Origin: Verrucomicrobiota bacterium
GTDB taxonomy: Bacteria > Verrucomicrobiota > Verrucomicrobiae > Limisphaerales > UBA11358
Direction: 5' to 3'
Assembly: GCA_014860005.1 (NCBI GenBank)
Contig: JACZKP010000094.1
Coordinates: 1 to 47,201 of the forward strand
Length of the DNA: 47,201 nucleotides
Positions within the stretch are counted from its first letter, which is position 1. Every line of letters begins with the position of its first letter. A program made the position numbers and the translations under genes. Of this stretch, positions 1 through 7,917 are shown in pieces. Under the pieces are notes generated by a model. It ran no database searches. It saw nothing but the letters and a program-made list of their open reading frames with translations, and was not told the DNA's origin.

Positions 1-147
1 ATGCCGCGCTACACGCAGCCCGAACCGGAGCAGCGCTTGGTGTTGGAGAAGCTGGGGTGGGAATTGCCGCCGCAACCCCCGCCGCGCATTCGCTCCGCGC
101 AGACGGTGGCGGCCCTCAGAACCCGAGAGACGAAGTCAAAAACATAG
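1..147 (+). CDS. IS1634-like transposase, C-terminal fragment (cut by window edge)
   Basis: The frame starting at base 1 is open for 48 codons and ends in TAG at 145-147. The peptide PRYTQPEPEQRLVLEKLG followed by LPPQPPPRI resembles the C-terminal tail of IS1634-type (IS4 superfamily, DDE) transposases, which commonly ends in a 'YTEPSDEQRLLL..LGL.LP..PPPRI' pattern; this is recall of the family, not a search. The ATG at base 1 is probably internal, since the rest of the gene lies left of the window. The DDE catalytic domain is not visible, so whether the element is intact cannot be judged. I could not identify the terminal inverted repeat in the 159 bases before the next gene. Confidence 0.5.
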   Translation: MPRYTQPEPEQRLVLEKLGWELPPQPPPRIRSAQTVAALRTRETKSKT

Positions 148-306
148 TGGAGACCTATTGGATCGTTGACCTGCAAATCAACGCCTTACATCTCCGCCCC
201 CGCCTCATCCATGAAATTTGGGTTATCAGGCCAGTGATGGAGGGCGCAGCACGGGCCAGCCATTCAGCCTCGAATTGGGCTTGACCCCCTCCCAGGTATT
301 CTCAGT

Positions 307-858
307 ATGCCGGGCATGGCCACGCACCGTGCGATTGCAGGCATTGGAAAATCCATCGTTGGGCTGCTGGCGGAGCAGTGCCCGAAATCAGAGTTTCCGG
401 GCGCGACGTTCAAGTTGGGCCAGTCATTCGAGCTTCCGCAGTCGAAACCCCTGCGGTTCGGAATTACCCTCTGCCTCTACCGGGTTAATGTGAACGCTAC
501 TCAACTCAATTCCTCCAACAGACCAACCCTGTCCGAAGGGCGGCGTCAACGGTCACCCCTGCCGCTCGATCTGCATTTTCTACTGACGGCGTGGGCCAAG
601 TCCGCCGAGCGTCAACATGAGCTGCTCGGTTGGGCCATGTGCGTGCTGGGCGAAAACGCCCTTCTCCCAGCAGGTTTGCTCAATCGTTTCACAGGCGGCA
701 GCGGCGCAGTTTTTGGTTCCCAAGAGAACGTTGAAATTATCCCGGAGAATCTGGATACCGAACTAATGAAGGCCGTCTGTGAACTCGTGCAGGTTCAACA
801 ACAGCCGTCCGTCGCTTACCTGGCCCGGTCGGTTACGGTCCAGATTCCGGGTGCTTAG
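307..858 (+). CDS. Pvc16-like DUF4255 protein of contractile injection systems
   Basis: 183 residues that match the DUF4255/Pvc16 N-terminal family along their whole length. Recognisable family blocks are PLPLDLHFLLTAWA (about residues 83-96), AERQHELLGWAM (99-110), the LLPAGLLNRF segment (about 117-126) and a terminal QQPSVAYLARSVTVQI. Pvc16-type proteins are encoded in extracellular contractile injection system (phage-tail-like) loci and are thought to act at the tube or sheath terminus. No sheath, tube, baseplate or AAA+ gene is seen nearby, so this is either the end of a locus lying left of the window or an orphan. An internal ATG at 319 (MATHRAI) may be the true start; neither start has a clear Shine-Dalgarno. 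The stop lies 6 bases before the next ATG, suggesting co-transcription with the membrane-protein gene. The transposase fragment upstream suggests a locus disturbed by transposition. Confidence 0.8.
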   Translation: MPGMATHRAIAGIGKSIVGLLAEQCPKSEFPGATFKLGQSFELPQSKPLRFGITLCLYRVNVNATQLNSSNRPTLSEGRRQRSPLPLDLHFLLTAWAKSAERQHELLGWAMCVLGENALLPAGLLNRFTGGSGAVFGSQENVEIIPENLDTELMKAVCELVQVQQQPSVAYLARSVTVQIPGA

Positions 859-864
859 GGCCTC

Positions 865-1818
865 ATGCTGCGCTGCTGGGCAAAGAAGCTTGCGGTTGTT
901 CTGGCGACGGGCTACGTCCTGTTCTGCTACTCGGAGCGTGTGTTCTGGTCGTTCCTGCGACCAGGAGACAAGGGGGCCGATTTTGTCTTCGGCTGGCTCG
1001 TGTACAGTCTGATCGCTTGGGTATTTCTGTTGCTGGTCAGGCGGTGCCGAATCGCAACGTTTCCCGCCCTGTTTCTGGCGGGAGCAGTCTTCGGCTGGCT
1101 GGCTGAGGGTGTGGTGGTTGACACTCTCTACGGCAATGCCGACAACCCGTTCCCCGTATCAATTTCGTTCACCGGACTCGCCTGGCACGCGCTGATTTCG
1201 GTGGGCATCGGCTGGTACGGTCAGGCGAAGGTGTTAATTTCGGGAAATCCCGGAAAGATCGCGCTGTACTCAGTCGCTGTGGGGTTGGGTTGGGGGTTGT
1301 GGGCCGGATGGTGGCCTGCCGAACTGGGCAATGCCAAATCATCGCTGGCAGCGTTCGCCGGCCACACGCTGGCAAGTTCTTTCTTTCTGATCTTGTCCTG
1401 GGTTGGGCTGGGCGTCAGTCGGTCTGAATGGTTCCGCCCGGTAAAGTGGGAGTTGCCGGTGTTGGCCGCCATCATTGCGATTTTCTACCTTGTCATCCGT
1501 CTGCCAGCCACGCCACGATCCGCACTGATCCTGCCGCCGTTGCTGCTGGTGTGCGCGTATGGTTTACAGCGGAATCAGCAGCAAGAGCAGCGGCCTGACT
1601 TATTGGAGACGGTGCTTGGCCGCATTTCACCTCGTTCCTGCTTGCCGCTGTTTCTCATACCGCTCACGGCCATCGGGGTGTACGCGCCGGTGCCGACTTG
1701 GGAACTGACATTGCCGACCAACTGGGTTCTCTACGTCATCACAATGCCGTTGGGATTTTTCTTCTTCATTCGCAGTCTCTGGTTGCTCCTTCGCCCGCAA
1801 CGCGGAAAGGAATCGTAG
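865..1818 (+). CDS. Uncharacterised polytopic membrane protein (paralogue A)
   Basis: 317 residues, almost entirely hydrophobic, with about nine or ten predicted membrane helices (for example roughly 8-26, 41-59, 66-88, 100-118, 164-185 and 288-305). I do not recognise a named family. It is clearly homologous to the protein encoded at 18538-19533 on the other strand: both have GYVLF..SERVFWS near the N-terminus, FLAGA..GWL.EG..V.TLYG about 60 residues later, then PFP.S....TGL.WHALISV. The C-termini also align (a last helix followed by RP and a short polar tail). The conserved acidic, His and Trp residues lie within or beside helices, which could suggest a catalytic or transport role, but no function can be assigned. 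The gene begins 6 bases after the Pvc16-like gene. The frame reopens directly after the stop (see 1819-2031). Confidence 0.75.
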   Translation: MLRCWAKKLAVVLATGYVLFCYSERVFWSFLRPGDKGADFVFGWLVYSLIAWVFLLLVRRCRIATFPALFLAGAVFGWLAEGVVVDTLYGNADNPFPVSISFTGLAWHALISVGIGWYGQAKVLISGNPGKIALYSVAVGLGWGLWAGWWPAELGNAKSSLAAFAGHTLASSFFLILSWVGLGVSRSEWFRPVKWELPVLAAIIAIFYLVIRLPATPRSALILPPLLLVCAYGLQRNQQQEQRPDLLETVLGRISPRSCLPLFLIPLTAIGVYAPVPTWELTLPTNWVLYVITMPLGFFFFIRSLWLLLRPQRGKES

Positions 1819-2031
1819 TTCGCCTGGAGGTTCAAGTCCACGCAAGGCGGCCAGGCCAGTTCGGGAGAAGGATCGGTTGACGAGATCACCCCTAGGCACG
1901 CAGTTATGCAGGCCGGAGACATCCGCGTGGAATGGTCCGATGGCGGCGCATCCAAGGCCTACGTGTACTACCACCCCTATCGCGAAAATGCCGAACTCTT
2001 CGGACGGGAGGTTTTTGACCAGGAGTTTTAA
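1819..2031 (+). pseudogene. Coding remnant, 70 codons, function unknown
   Basis: Immediately after the TAG of the membrane-protein gene, the same frame stays open for 70 codons to a TAA at 2029-2031. The second half reads like genuine protein (for example ITPRHAVMQAGDIRVEWSDG, then AYVYYHPYRENAELFGREVF), with balanced composition unlike an out-of-frame shadow. It has no start codon of its own near the beginning; the only ATG in frame is within HAVMQAGD. The likeliest reading is the 3' end of a gene whose 5' part was deleted when it was joined to the membrane-protein gene. Alternatively, the TAG at 1816-1818 may be a recent nonsense mutation, but the other family member in this window ends at about the same place, which argues against a tail domain. 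No family recognised. Confidence 0.35.
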
Positions 2032-2342
2032 GACCGCGTTTTCCGCGAACACTTTCCGCATTTCAGCTTTTCGCCTGTCCATTTCCAACTTCAGCCTTTC
2101 CCCGCTGCTACTCGCGCTCCGCTAACTCCTTTCGTAATCCATGCTTCGACCTCCTCCGCGCGGACTCCTCAGGTGACAGCGATTGCGCAAAGGGTTCCAG
2201 TTTGAAAGTCCGAAAGCAAACGTCGCATTTGTCACGTTGGCTACATTCCCCTTAACATCCAATGACTTCCTCAGCACCCGCATAGTTCTCCGACATCGCT
2301 CAATAAACTTGGCGACCCGCCCCGACCAAGTAATCTGCCGGC
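2032..2342. other. 311-base intergenic region, no gene seen
   Basis: Both strands contain only short, compositionally unconvincing frames. A pyrimidine-rich stretch lies at about 2050-2105. No strong promoter, terminator or repeat is evident. The region separates the left-edge cluster from the first carbohydrate-related gene and presumably carries that gene's promoter. Confidence 0.4.
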
Positions 2343-3626
2343 ATGAAACAATCTGGGAAACTCCTCGTTCTCAGCGTCATCCTCCTGAGTCACGCTTGCG
2401 CCACGGCCGACCAGGCCGGACGTAAATACGCCGAGAACGAACTCCACGCCCGCCCCGCCGTTCAAATCACTGTCGGCGTGCAGGCCGCGGACATCATTGG
2501 GCGGGACAACCGTGCCCTGCAGGCCGCCGTGGATTACGTCGCAAACCTGGGTGGTGGCGTGGTAGTGATCGGTCCCGGCGAGTATCTCATGCGCGACTCG
2601 CTGCATCTGCGCAGCCGCGTCACCGTGCGTGGCACGGGCGTGAACACCATCTTGAAAAAGGATCGGGAGTTCCGCTCGCCCCTGGCCGCCGATGCCGATT
2701 TCGGAGAAGCAGCCATCACGGTCAAGGAACCTGCCGGATTTGAGATTGGCCGTGGCGTTTATGTCGCCTCGAAATCCCAACGCCATTTTCATGGCGTGTG
2801 CGCGACCATCCTGAATGCCCGCGCCAATTATTTCACCCTCACCCGGGCAATGAACGCCGACATCATGATGAATGAAGAGGGCTTCGCCGCCACGACCTAC
2901 CCGGTCATCAGCGGCGATCGGCTGGAAGATGCGCGGGTGGAGAATCTGACCGTGGACGGCAACCGCACGGAGAACCCCACCAAGGTGGACGGCTGCCGCA
3001 CGGCTGGCATCTTCCTCTACCGCAGCGACAACACCGTTATTAGCCAATGCGTGGTGCGCGATTACAACGGCGACGGCATCAGCTTTCAGCAATCCAACGA
3101 TGTGAAGGTGGAGGACTGCTTAGTGGAACGTTGCGCGGGTTTTGGCCTGCATCCCGGCAGTGGCTCCCAACGCCCGATTGTCGTCAACTGTCGCGCCCTT
3201 GCCAACGGGGAGGACGGCTTCTTCTTTTGCTGGCGCGTGCGTGGCGGAGTGGCGGAAGGCAACTGGCTCGAGAACAACGCCGGCTACGGCATGTCCATCG
3301 GGCACAAGGACAGCGACAACTTTGTTCGCAACAACACCATCATCGGCAACCAGCGCGGGGGCGTGCTCTGGCGCGCGGAAACCGAACCGATGGCAGCCCA
3401 TCGGATCACGTTCGAGGGCAACGTCGTCCGCGACAACCAGGGTTGTGGGCTGTTCGTGGACGGCGCCACGCGCGGCACCATCATCCGCAGCAATGTGGTG
3501 GAGGACACGGGCAGCGGCCGGCAGAAAACCGCGGTTCGCATTGGCAAACGCGCTGGCGACGTCGTGCTCGAAGGCAACATCCTCAAGGCGGAGATAAAGC
3601 TGCGCGACGAGCGCCCGCAGAAATAG
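2343..3626 (+). CDS. Exported right-handed parallel beta-helix protein
   Basis: 427 residues. An N-terminal signal peptide (MKQSGKLLVLSVILLSHAC, cleavage around residues 19-22) is followed by NRALQAAVDYVANLGGGVVV (about 59-78), the typical opening of pectate-lyase-3 type beta-helices, and then by repeated turns with the N-x-V-x-x-N/C pattern characteristic of right-handed beta-helix repeats (NTVISQCVVRDYNGDGISFQ, NDVKVEDCLVERC, NFVRNNTIIGNQRGG, HRITFEGNVVRDNQGCG). Such proteins bind or cleave polysaccharides, often acidic ones such as pectin. No catalytic residues can be named with confidence, so lyase, hydrolase, isomerase or pure binding protein all remain possible. Export and two downstream glycosidase-type genes in the same direction support a role in glycan breakdown. 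Confidence 0.8.
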   Translation: MKQSGKLLVLSVILLSHACATADQAGRKYAENELHARPAVQITVGVQAADIIGRDNRALQAAVDYVANLGGGVVVIGPGEYLMRDSLHLRSRVTVRGTGVNTILKKDREFRSPLAADADFGEAAITVKEPAGFEIGRGVYVASKSQRHFHGVCATILNARANYFTLTRAMNADIMMNEEGFAATTYPVISGDRLEDARVENLTVDGNRTENPTKVDGCRTAGIFLYRSDNTVISQCVVRDYNGDGISFQQSNDVKVEDCLVERCAGFGLHPGSGSQRPIVVNCRALANGEDGFFFCWRVRGGVAEGNWLENNAGYGMSIGHKDSDNFVRNNTIIGNQRGGVLWRAETEPMAAHRITFEGNVVRDNQGCGLFVDGATRGTIIRSNVVEDTGSGRQKTAVRIGKRAGDVVLEGNILKAEIKLRDERPQK

Positions 3627-3956
3627 CGCGCGGTCTCACGACAACAATCGAGGAAGGGGAGAGGCTGGCGCCAACACTCGCGAACCAAGTCCACCCAGTT
3701 GCCCGCGCACCGACCTGCTCGACCGGGACCAAAAGCTGGACGATCCGTCCTTGCCCCGGAGGGTCATGACCGGGAATATCATCGCCACTGGCGACGGCGA
3801 TGCCGAGGCCAATAAGACCGCGCCGCCGGACGTAACGGCGCGTTACCGCGACGCAGTCGGGGTCGCTCCCAGATTGACCGGGCCGAAGGGGCTGCACTAC
3901 CACGGCAACCACTTTCCATCCGGGCATGACGGAGTTACCGATTTGGAATTGCAGCC
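3627..3956. other. 330-base region with no convincing gene
   Basis: Between the beta-helix gene and the large NPCBM gene. One + strand frame stays open from before 3640 to a TGA at 3958-3960; from about 3718 it reads RTDLLDRDQKLDDPS, then MTGNIIATGDGDAEAN and ending HYHGNHFPSGHDGVTDLEL, which looks more protein-like than the usual shadow frames. It has no recognised family, no signal peptide and no ribosome site. It may be the 3' remnant of a lost gene. Confidence 0.3.
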
Positions 3957-6900
3957 ATGAAATCTCAACACATGAATCGCCGGTCATTGAACTCATTCTG
4001 GCCACGCCGGATCCGCTCCCGCCGGTGGCTGGCTTGTATGACTCTCTTCGCCACGCTTATCTCGACGACTCCCGCAATGGCGGCGACAGACACGGAACTG
4101 CCTTCAACCGAGTTTCTGTCCGCACATCCCGAGTTGCTGCTGGCGCACAGCCAGTCTTGGGGCGAACTCGGTCTCGACCGCGCCGCCCATGAACCGCACA
4201 AACCCGGCGAACCGTTGCGGATCGCCACCCAATCCTACACCAACGGTTTGGGACATCACGCCAACGGCAAACTGGTTGTGTTGCTTGGCGGCGAGTTCGC
4301 CACGTTCGAAGCCGAGATTGGCCTTCAGCCGTGCGGCGGTGGCGGTAGCGTCATCTTCCGGGTGTCAGCCGACGGCCGGACCCTGCTGGATAGCGGCATC
4401 ATGCACGCGAACGACGCGGCCAGGTCGGTGAATGTTTCAGTCGCCGGCGTCCAGGAGTTGGTGCTCGAAGCCAACGACGCGAGCGATGGAATTGCCTGCG
4501 ACATGGCCAACTGGGCGAACGCACGGCTCACGCGTTCCACAGCGGCGCGCCAGGAGTCTGATGCCGAAGCGGTCAACATTGCTGACTCCGGCCGGGTCGT
4601 CACCTCGGACGCAAATCGCATGGACGGCTCGAAGGCTGATCGTCTCCAGGAGTTTCGCGCGGAGGATGTGTTCCTCGAAACCGAGCTCCCGGTAACCTCC
4701 GACGGCAGTTACATCGTTGCGCCCGACGAGCAGGGCATCGCGTGTATCGGATTGAATTGGTTTGGTCGCCGCGCGTTGCGCGAACTGCGCTTGCGCTTCA
4801 CCGAACCAACGCAACTGCCGTCGCCCGACGCCGCGAAGGTTCAGGGCTGGTTCGGCGAATCCGCGTGGCAGGGCAACTGGCTGCCGCTGGAGGGCAACTT
4901 GACCGCTGAAGGCGATGAACTCGTCATGCGGCTTTCGCCCAAAGCGCCCAAGGGCGGCCTGTTGCAGACACGCAAAATCCGCTGGTTGCTGCCCACGAAG
5001 CAAAAGCCGCTCACGATTCGCGAACTCAAGGCATTCACGCGCACACGCTGGGAGCAGGCAAGCGTCATTGTGGAAACCGAGGGTGCGTCTGCCGGCGCGC
5101 GGGGTCAGGTGCGCGTCTTCAGTGGCGAACTGCTGGCGAGCGAGGGCCAATCAACCATTTCGGCGTCGGGATGGAATACCTGGGAATTGTCGCGACCGCT
5201 TCGGTTGAAGTTGAAATACGCCCGGCCATCGTACTTGAAGACTGACGCCACGGTGCTGCAATTCCGCCTGCCGGGCGGTGGGGTGGGAGTTGGTATGGAG
5301 GATTTGTTGACCAACGGTTGTGTCTATCTGCCAAGCCACGGTTTGTTTGTGAGACTGGCGGACGACAAGTCAGCCGCACCGACGCTGGCCGAATACAAGA
5401 GTCGCATCGCGGGCCGGATGAGCATCCTCGACGAAGTGCGCACGCTGCCGGATCAGAGCTTTGCGCAGGCGATGGCTAGAACGCATCGCGACGTGCAAAA
5501 TGAGGGGCCGGTGATGCTCTCGCTGGCCTGCGACAACACGAAACTCGTCGTAGGACGGGGCGGCGACGTCAATTTTCCCGTCATGGCGAACAACGACTGG
5601 TTTGCCGGCGCGGGCGACCTTCGCGCGGTGTTGGGCGACGGTCAACGCGACCATGCGAGCCGCCGGCTTGACGGCGGCTGGCTGCCGATTCCGGTGATCA
5701 CGTTCGAGCGCGACGGGGTGCGCTGCACCGAACGGGTGTTCGTCGCGCCGGCCGATGACGATGGCACGAATCCCGCCCGGTTGAACCGCCGCGCGGTATG
5801 CGTCATCGAGTTCACCGTCGAGAATCTCCGGGAGTCGGCCAACCCCGCGCGGCTGGAATTGCTGTTCCGGCTGGCGGGCAACCCCAAGCCAGCGGCCGCA
5901 CTCCAGCGTGAAAGTGAATCGCGCTTTTCCGTCCGGCTGGGCCTCATGCAGGCGGCGGTGGCGTTGGAGGAAAACGGCTCACTCGCCGGTCGGGCGGCCG
6001 ATGGCACACTCACCCTCACAGGCACTCTGCCGCCACAGGGTCGCAGTCGGGTGGTGGTGTTTCTCGGGGAGGAGGACGTGGGGGCGCGGCAGCTTGCCGA
6101 CCTGCCGGGGTTACGCGACACCGTGGAAAGTTATTGGCGCGCGGTCCTCGCCCCCGCAACGCAAATCGAAACACCGGACGCGCAGCTCAACCATGTCATC
6201 CGCTCCTCGCAGGTGCGCTGCCTCATCGCCACGCGCAACGAAGCCGGGGGCGCGCGCCTCGCACCCTGGCTGGCCGCGATGGCTTACGGCCCGTGGGAAA
6301 GCGAGGCGCACTCCATCATTCGTGGCATGGATTTCCTGGGTCACCACGACTTCGCGCGCGGCGCATTGGACTATTTCATCCATCGCTACAACACAAATGG
6401 TTTTCTTACCACCGGCTATACCACGTTCGGCACGGCCTGGCACCTGTGGACGCTCGGCGAACACTTTCAACTCACAGCCGACCAGCCTTGGCTGCGAAAG
6501 CACGCGCCTGAACTGAAACGCGTCGGCGATTGGATTCTCCGCCAACAGGAAAAGACGCGACGCGACGGTCTGGATGGCCAGGCCTTGCCGGAGTCCGGAC
6601 TGATGCCCCCCGGCGTAATGGCCGATTGGAACGCGTTTGCGTTCCACTTCATGATGAATGGCTACTACCACGCGGCGTTGCACGAACTTGGCGCAGGCCT
6701 GACCAGTATCGGCGACCCGCGCGCCAGCACCTACACACGCGGTGCGGACGAACTGCGCCAGAACATACTCCGCGCCTACCGTTGGACGCAGGCCCGGTCG
6801 CCCGCGTTGCAGTTACGTGACGGCACATGGATTCCGCACTATCCCTCACAGGTCCACAGCCCCGGCAAGCTCGCGGACTTTTTTCCGGGCGACGACGCGG

Positions 6901-7643
6901 GACGGAGTTGGGCTTACGACACCGAATTGGGGGCGCATCAACTCGTGCCTGCTGGAGTCCTCGCGCCCGACGATCCTGAAGTGACACGGATGCTCAATCA
7001 CCTGGAGGACGTTCAGTTCCTGGGCGAGGGCTGGTTCGACTATCCCGCGGCGGAGAACGCGAAGGACTGGTTCAACCTCGGCGGCTTCGCGAAGGTGCAG
7101 CCGTACTACGGTCGCAACGCGGAAGTTTACGCGATGCGCGATGAGGTGAAGCCATTCCTGCGTACGTATTTCAACAGCCTTGCCTCGCTGCTTAACACAG
7201 AAGTCCTGACTCTCTGGGAGCACTTTCGCCACAGCGGCGCCTGGGACAAGACCCACGAGACGGGCTACTTCCTGCACCAAACGCGGACCTTGCTCGTGCA
7301 GGAGCGGGGCGAGGAGCTGTGGCTTGCGCCGCTGATTCCGGGCGAATGGTTGCGCGCCGGACGCAGTCTGAGCGTGAGCAATGCCCCAACGCGCTTCGGT
7401 CCGGTCAGCTACCACGTCAATTCGCGGCTGCCCGCGAGCATCGAAGTCAGAATCATGCCGCCTCAGCGGACCGCGCCCAGATCCATCCACCTCCGCCTGC
7501 GCCATCCGGAGAATCGCGCGATTCATCGCGTCAAGGTGAATGACCGCGAGCACCGGGAGTTCGAATCACGGAGTCCAATCACCCTGCCGGCCGGATCTGG
7601 CACTCTGAAGGTCCAAGTTCTGTACGAAGGGGAAGGCACATGA
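3957..7643 (+). CDS. Large exported NPCBM plus six-hairpin (alpha/alpha-toroid) glycosidase-like protein
   Basis: 1228 residues from the ATG at 3957; an in-frame ATG at 3972 (MNRRSLNS) is an equally good start. A signal peptide ends near residue 42 (PAMAATD). An NPCBM-type carbohydrate-binding module covers about 60-200: SYTNGLGHHANGKLVVLLGG is the family's usual 'G.G.HA.S...Y.L..' region, and GGSVIFRVSADGRTLLDSG follows. A long beta-rich region runs to about 730. From about 740 to 1090 the sequence is helical (ESEAHSIIRGMDFLGHHDFA, FHFMMNGYYHAALHELGAGL, YFNSLASLLNTEVLTLWEHF), as in six-hairpin glycosidases of the GH63/65/78/94/127 superfold. A beta-rich tail finishes the protein. The GH family cannot be named and no catalytic pair can be assigned. 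It probably acts in the periplasm or outside the cell on oligosaccharides. Confidence 0.75.
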   Translation: MKSQHMNRRSLNSFWPRRIRSRRWLACMTLFATLISTTPAMAATDTELPSTEFLSAHPELLLAHSQSWGELGLDRAAHEPHKPGEPLRIATQSYTNGLGHHANGKLVVLLGGEFATFEAEIGLQPCGGGGSVIFRVSADGRTLLDSGIMHANDAARSVNVSVAGVQELVLEANDASDGIACDMANWANARLTRSTAARQESDAEAVNIADSGRVVTSDANRMDGSKADRLQEFRAEDVFLETELPVTSDGSYIVAPDEQGIACIGLNWFGRRALRELRLRFTEPTQLPSPDAAKVQGWFGESAWQGNWLPLEGNLTAEGDELVMRLSPKAPKGGLLQTRKIRWLLPTKQKPLTIRELKAFTRTRWEQASVIVETEGASAGARGQVRVFSGELLASEGQSTISASGWNTWELSRPLRLKLKYARPSYLKTDATVLQFRLPGGGVGVGMEDLLTNGCVYLPSHGLFVRLADDKSAAPTLAEYKSRIAGRMSILDEVRTLPDQSFAQAMARTHRDVQNEGPVMLSLACDNTKLVVGRGGDVNFPVMANNDWFAGAGDLRAVLGDGQRDHASRRLDGGWLPIPVITFERDGVRCTERVFVAPADDDGTNPARLNRRAVCVIEFTVENLRESANPARLELLFRLAGNPKPAAALQRESESRFSVRLGLMQAAVALEENGSLAGRAADGTLTLTGTLPPQGRSRVVVFLGEEDVGARQLADLPGLRDTVESYWRAVLAPATQIETPDAQLNHVIRSSQVRCLIATRNEAGGARLAPWLAAMAYGPWESEAHSIIRGMDFLGHHDFARGALDYFIHRYNTNGFLTTGYTTFGTAWHLWTLGEHFQLTADQPWLRKHAPELKRVGDWILRQQEKTRRDGLDGQALPESGLMPPGVMADWNAFAFHFMMNGYYHAALHELGAGLTSIGDPRASTYTRGADELRQNILRAYRWTQARSPALQLRDGTWIPHYPSQVHSPGKLADFFPGDDAGRSWAYDTELGAHQLVPAGVLAPDDPEVTRMLNHLEDVQFLGEGWFDYPAAENAKDWFNLGGFAKVQPYYGRNAEVYAMRDEVKPFLRTYFNSLASLLNTEVLTLWEHFRHSGAWDKTHETGYFLHQTRTLLVQERGEELWLAPLIPGEWLRAGRSLSVSNAPTRFGPVSYHVNSRLPASIEVRIMPPQRTAPRSIHLRLRHPENRAIHRVKVNDREHREFESRSPITLPAGSGTLKVQVLYEGEGT

Positions 7644-7855
7644 TCTGCCGGGATTTCTGAGGGTAACGTTCCATTCGGGGCCGGACACAGTCCATCTTGA
7701 CGCGCACCCGATGAAAACACTAACCCGCGCGGCAGCAATTTACCGCACGGGCTTGTCGGGATTGTATCTTTGTAGTGGTAGTAGCGCGCAAGCCCCGGAG
7801 CAGGTCGCTAACCGGGCATGCTCGGCGTCACCGTCCATCCCTTCTCCAAATTCCT

Positions 7856-7882
7856 TTGCATCGCTGGCTTCAAGCTTACAAT
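7856..7882 (+). promoter_or_regulatory. Candidate sigma-70-like promoter for the GH123-type gene
   Basis: TTGCAT at 7856-7861 and TACAAT at 7877-7882 (5 of 6 matches to TATAAT), with a 15-base spacer. It lies about 35 bases before the ATG at 7918. The -10 is good, but the -35 is weak and the spacing short, so this is only a candidate. Confidence 0.28.
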
Positions 7883-7917
7883 GCCTCGTGTCAAGCGACG
7901 CTCAAACTGGAACGGTC

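Noticed and set aside
7711..7917. N-terminal extension of the GH123-type protein from an ATG at 7711
   Set aside because: The 69 residues would bury the signal peptide that begins at 7918.
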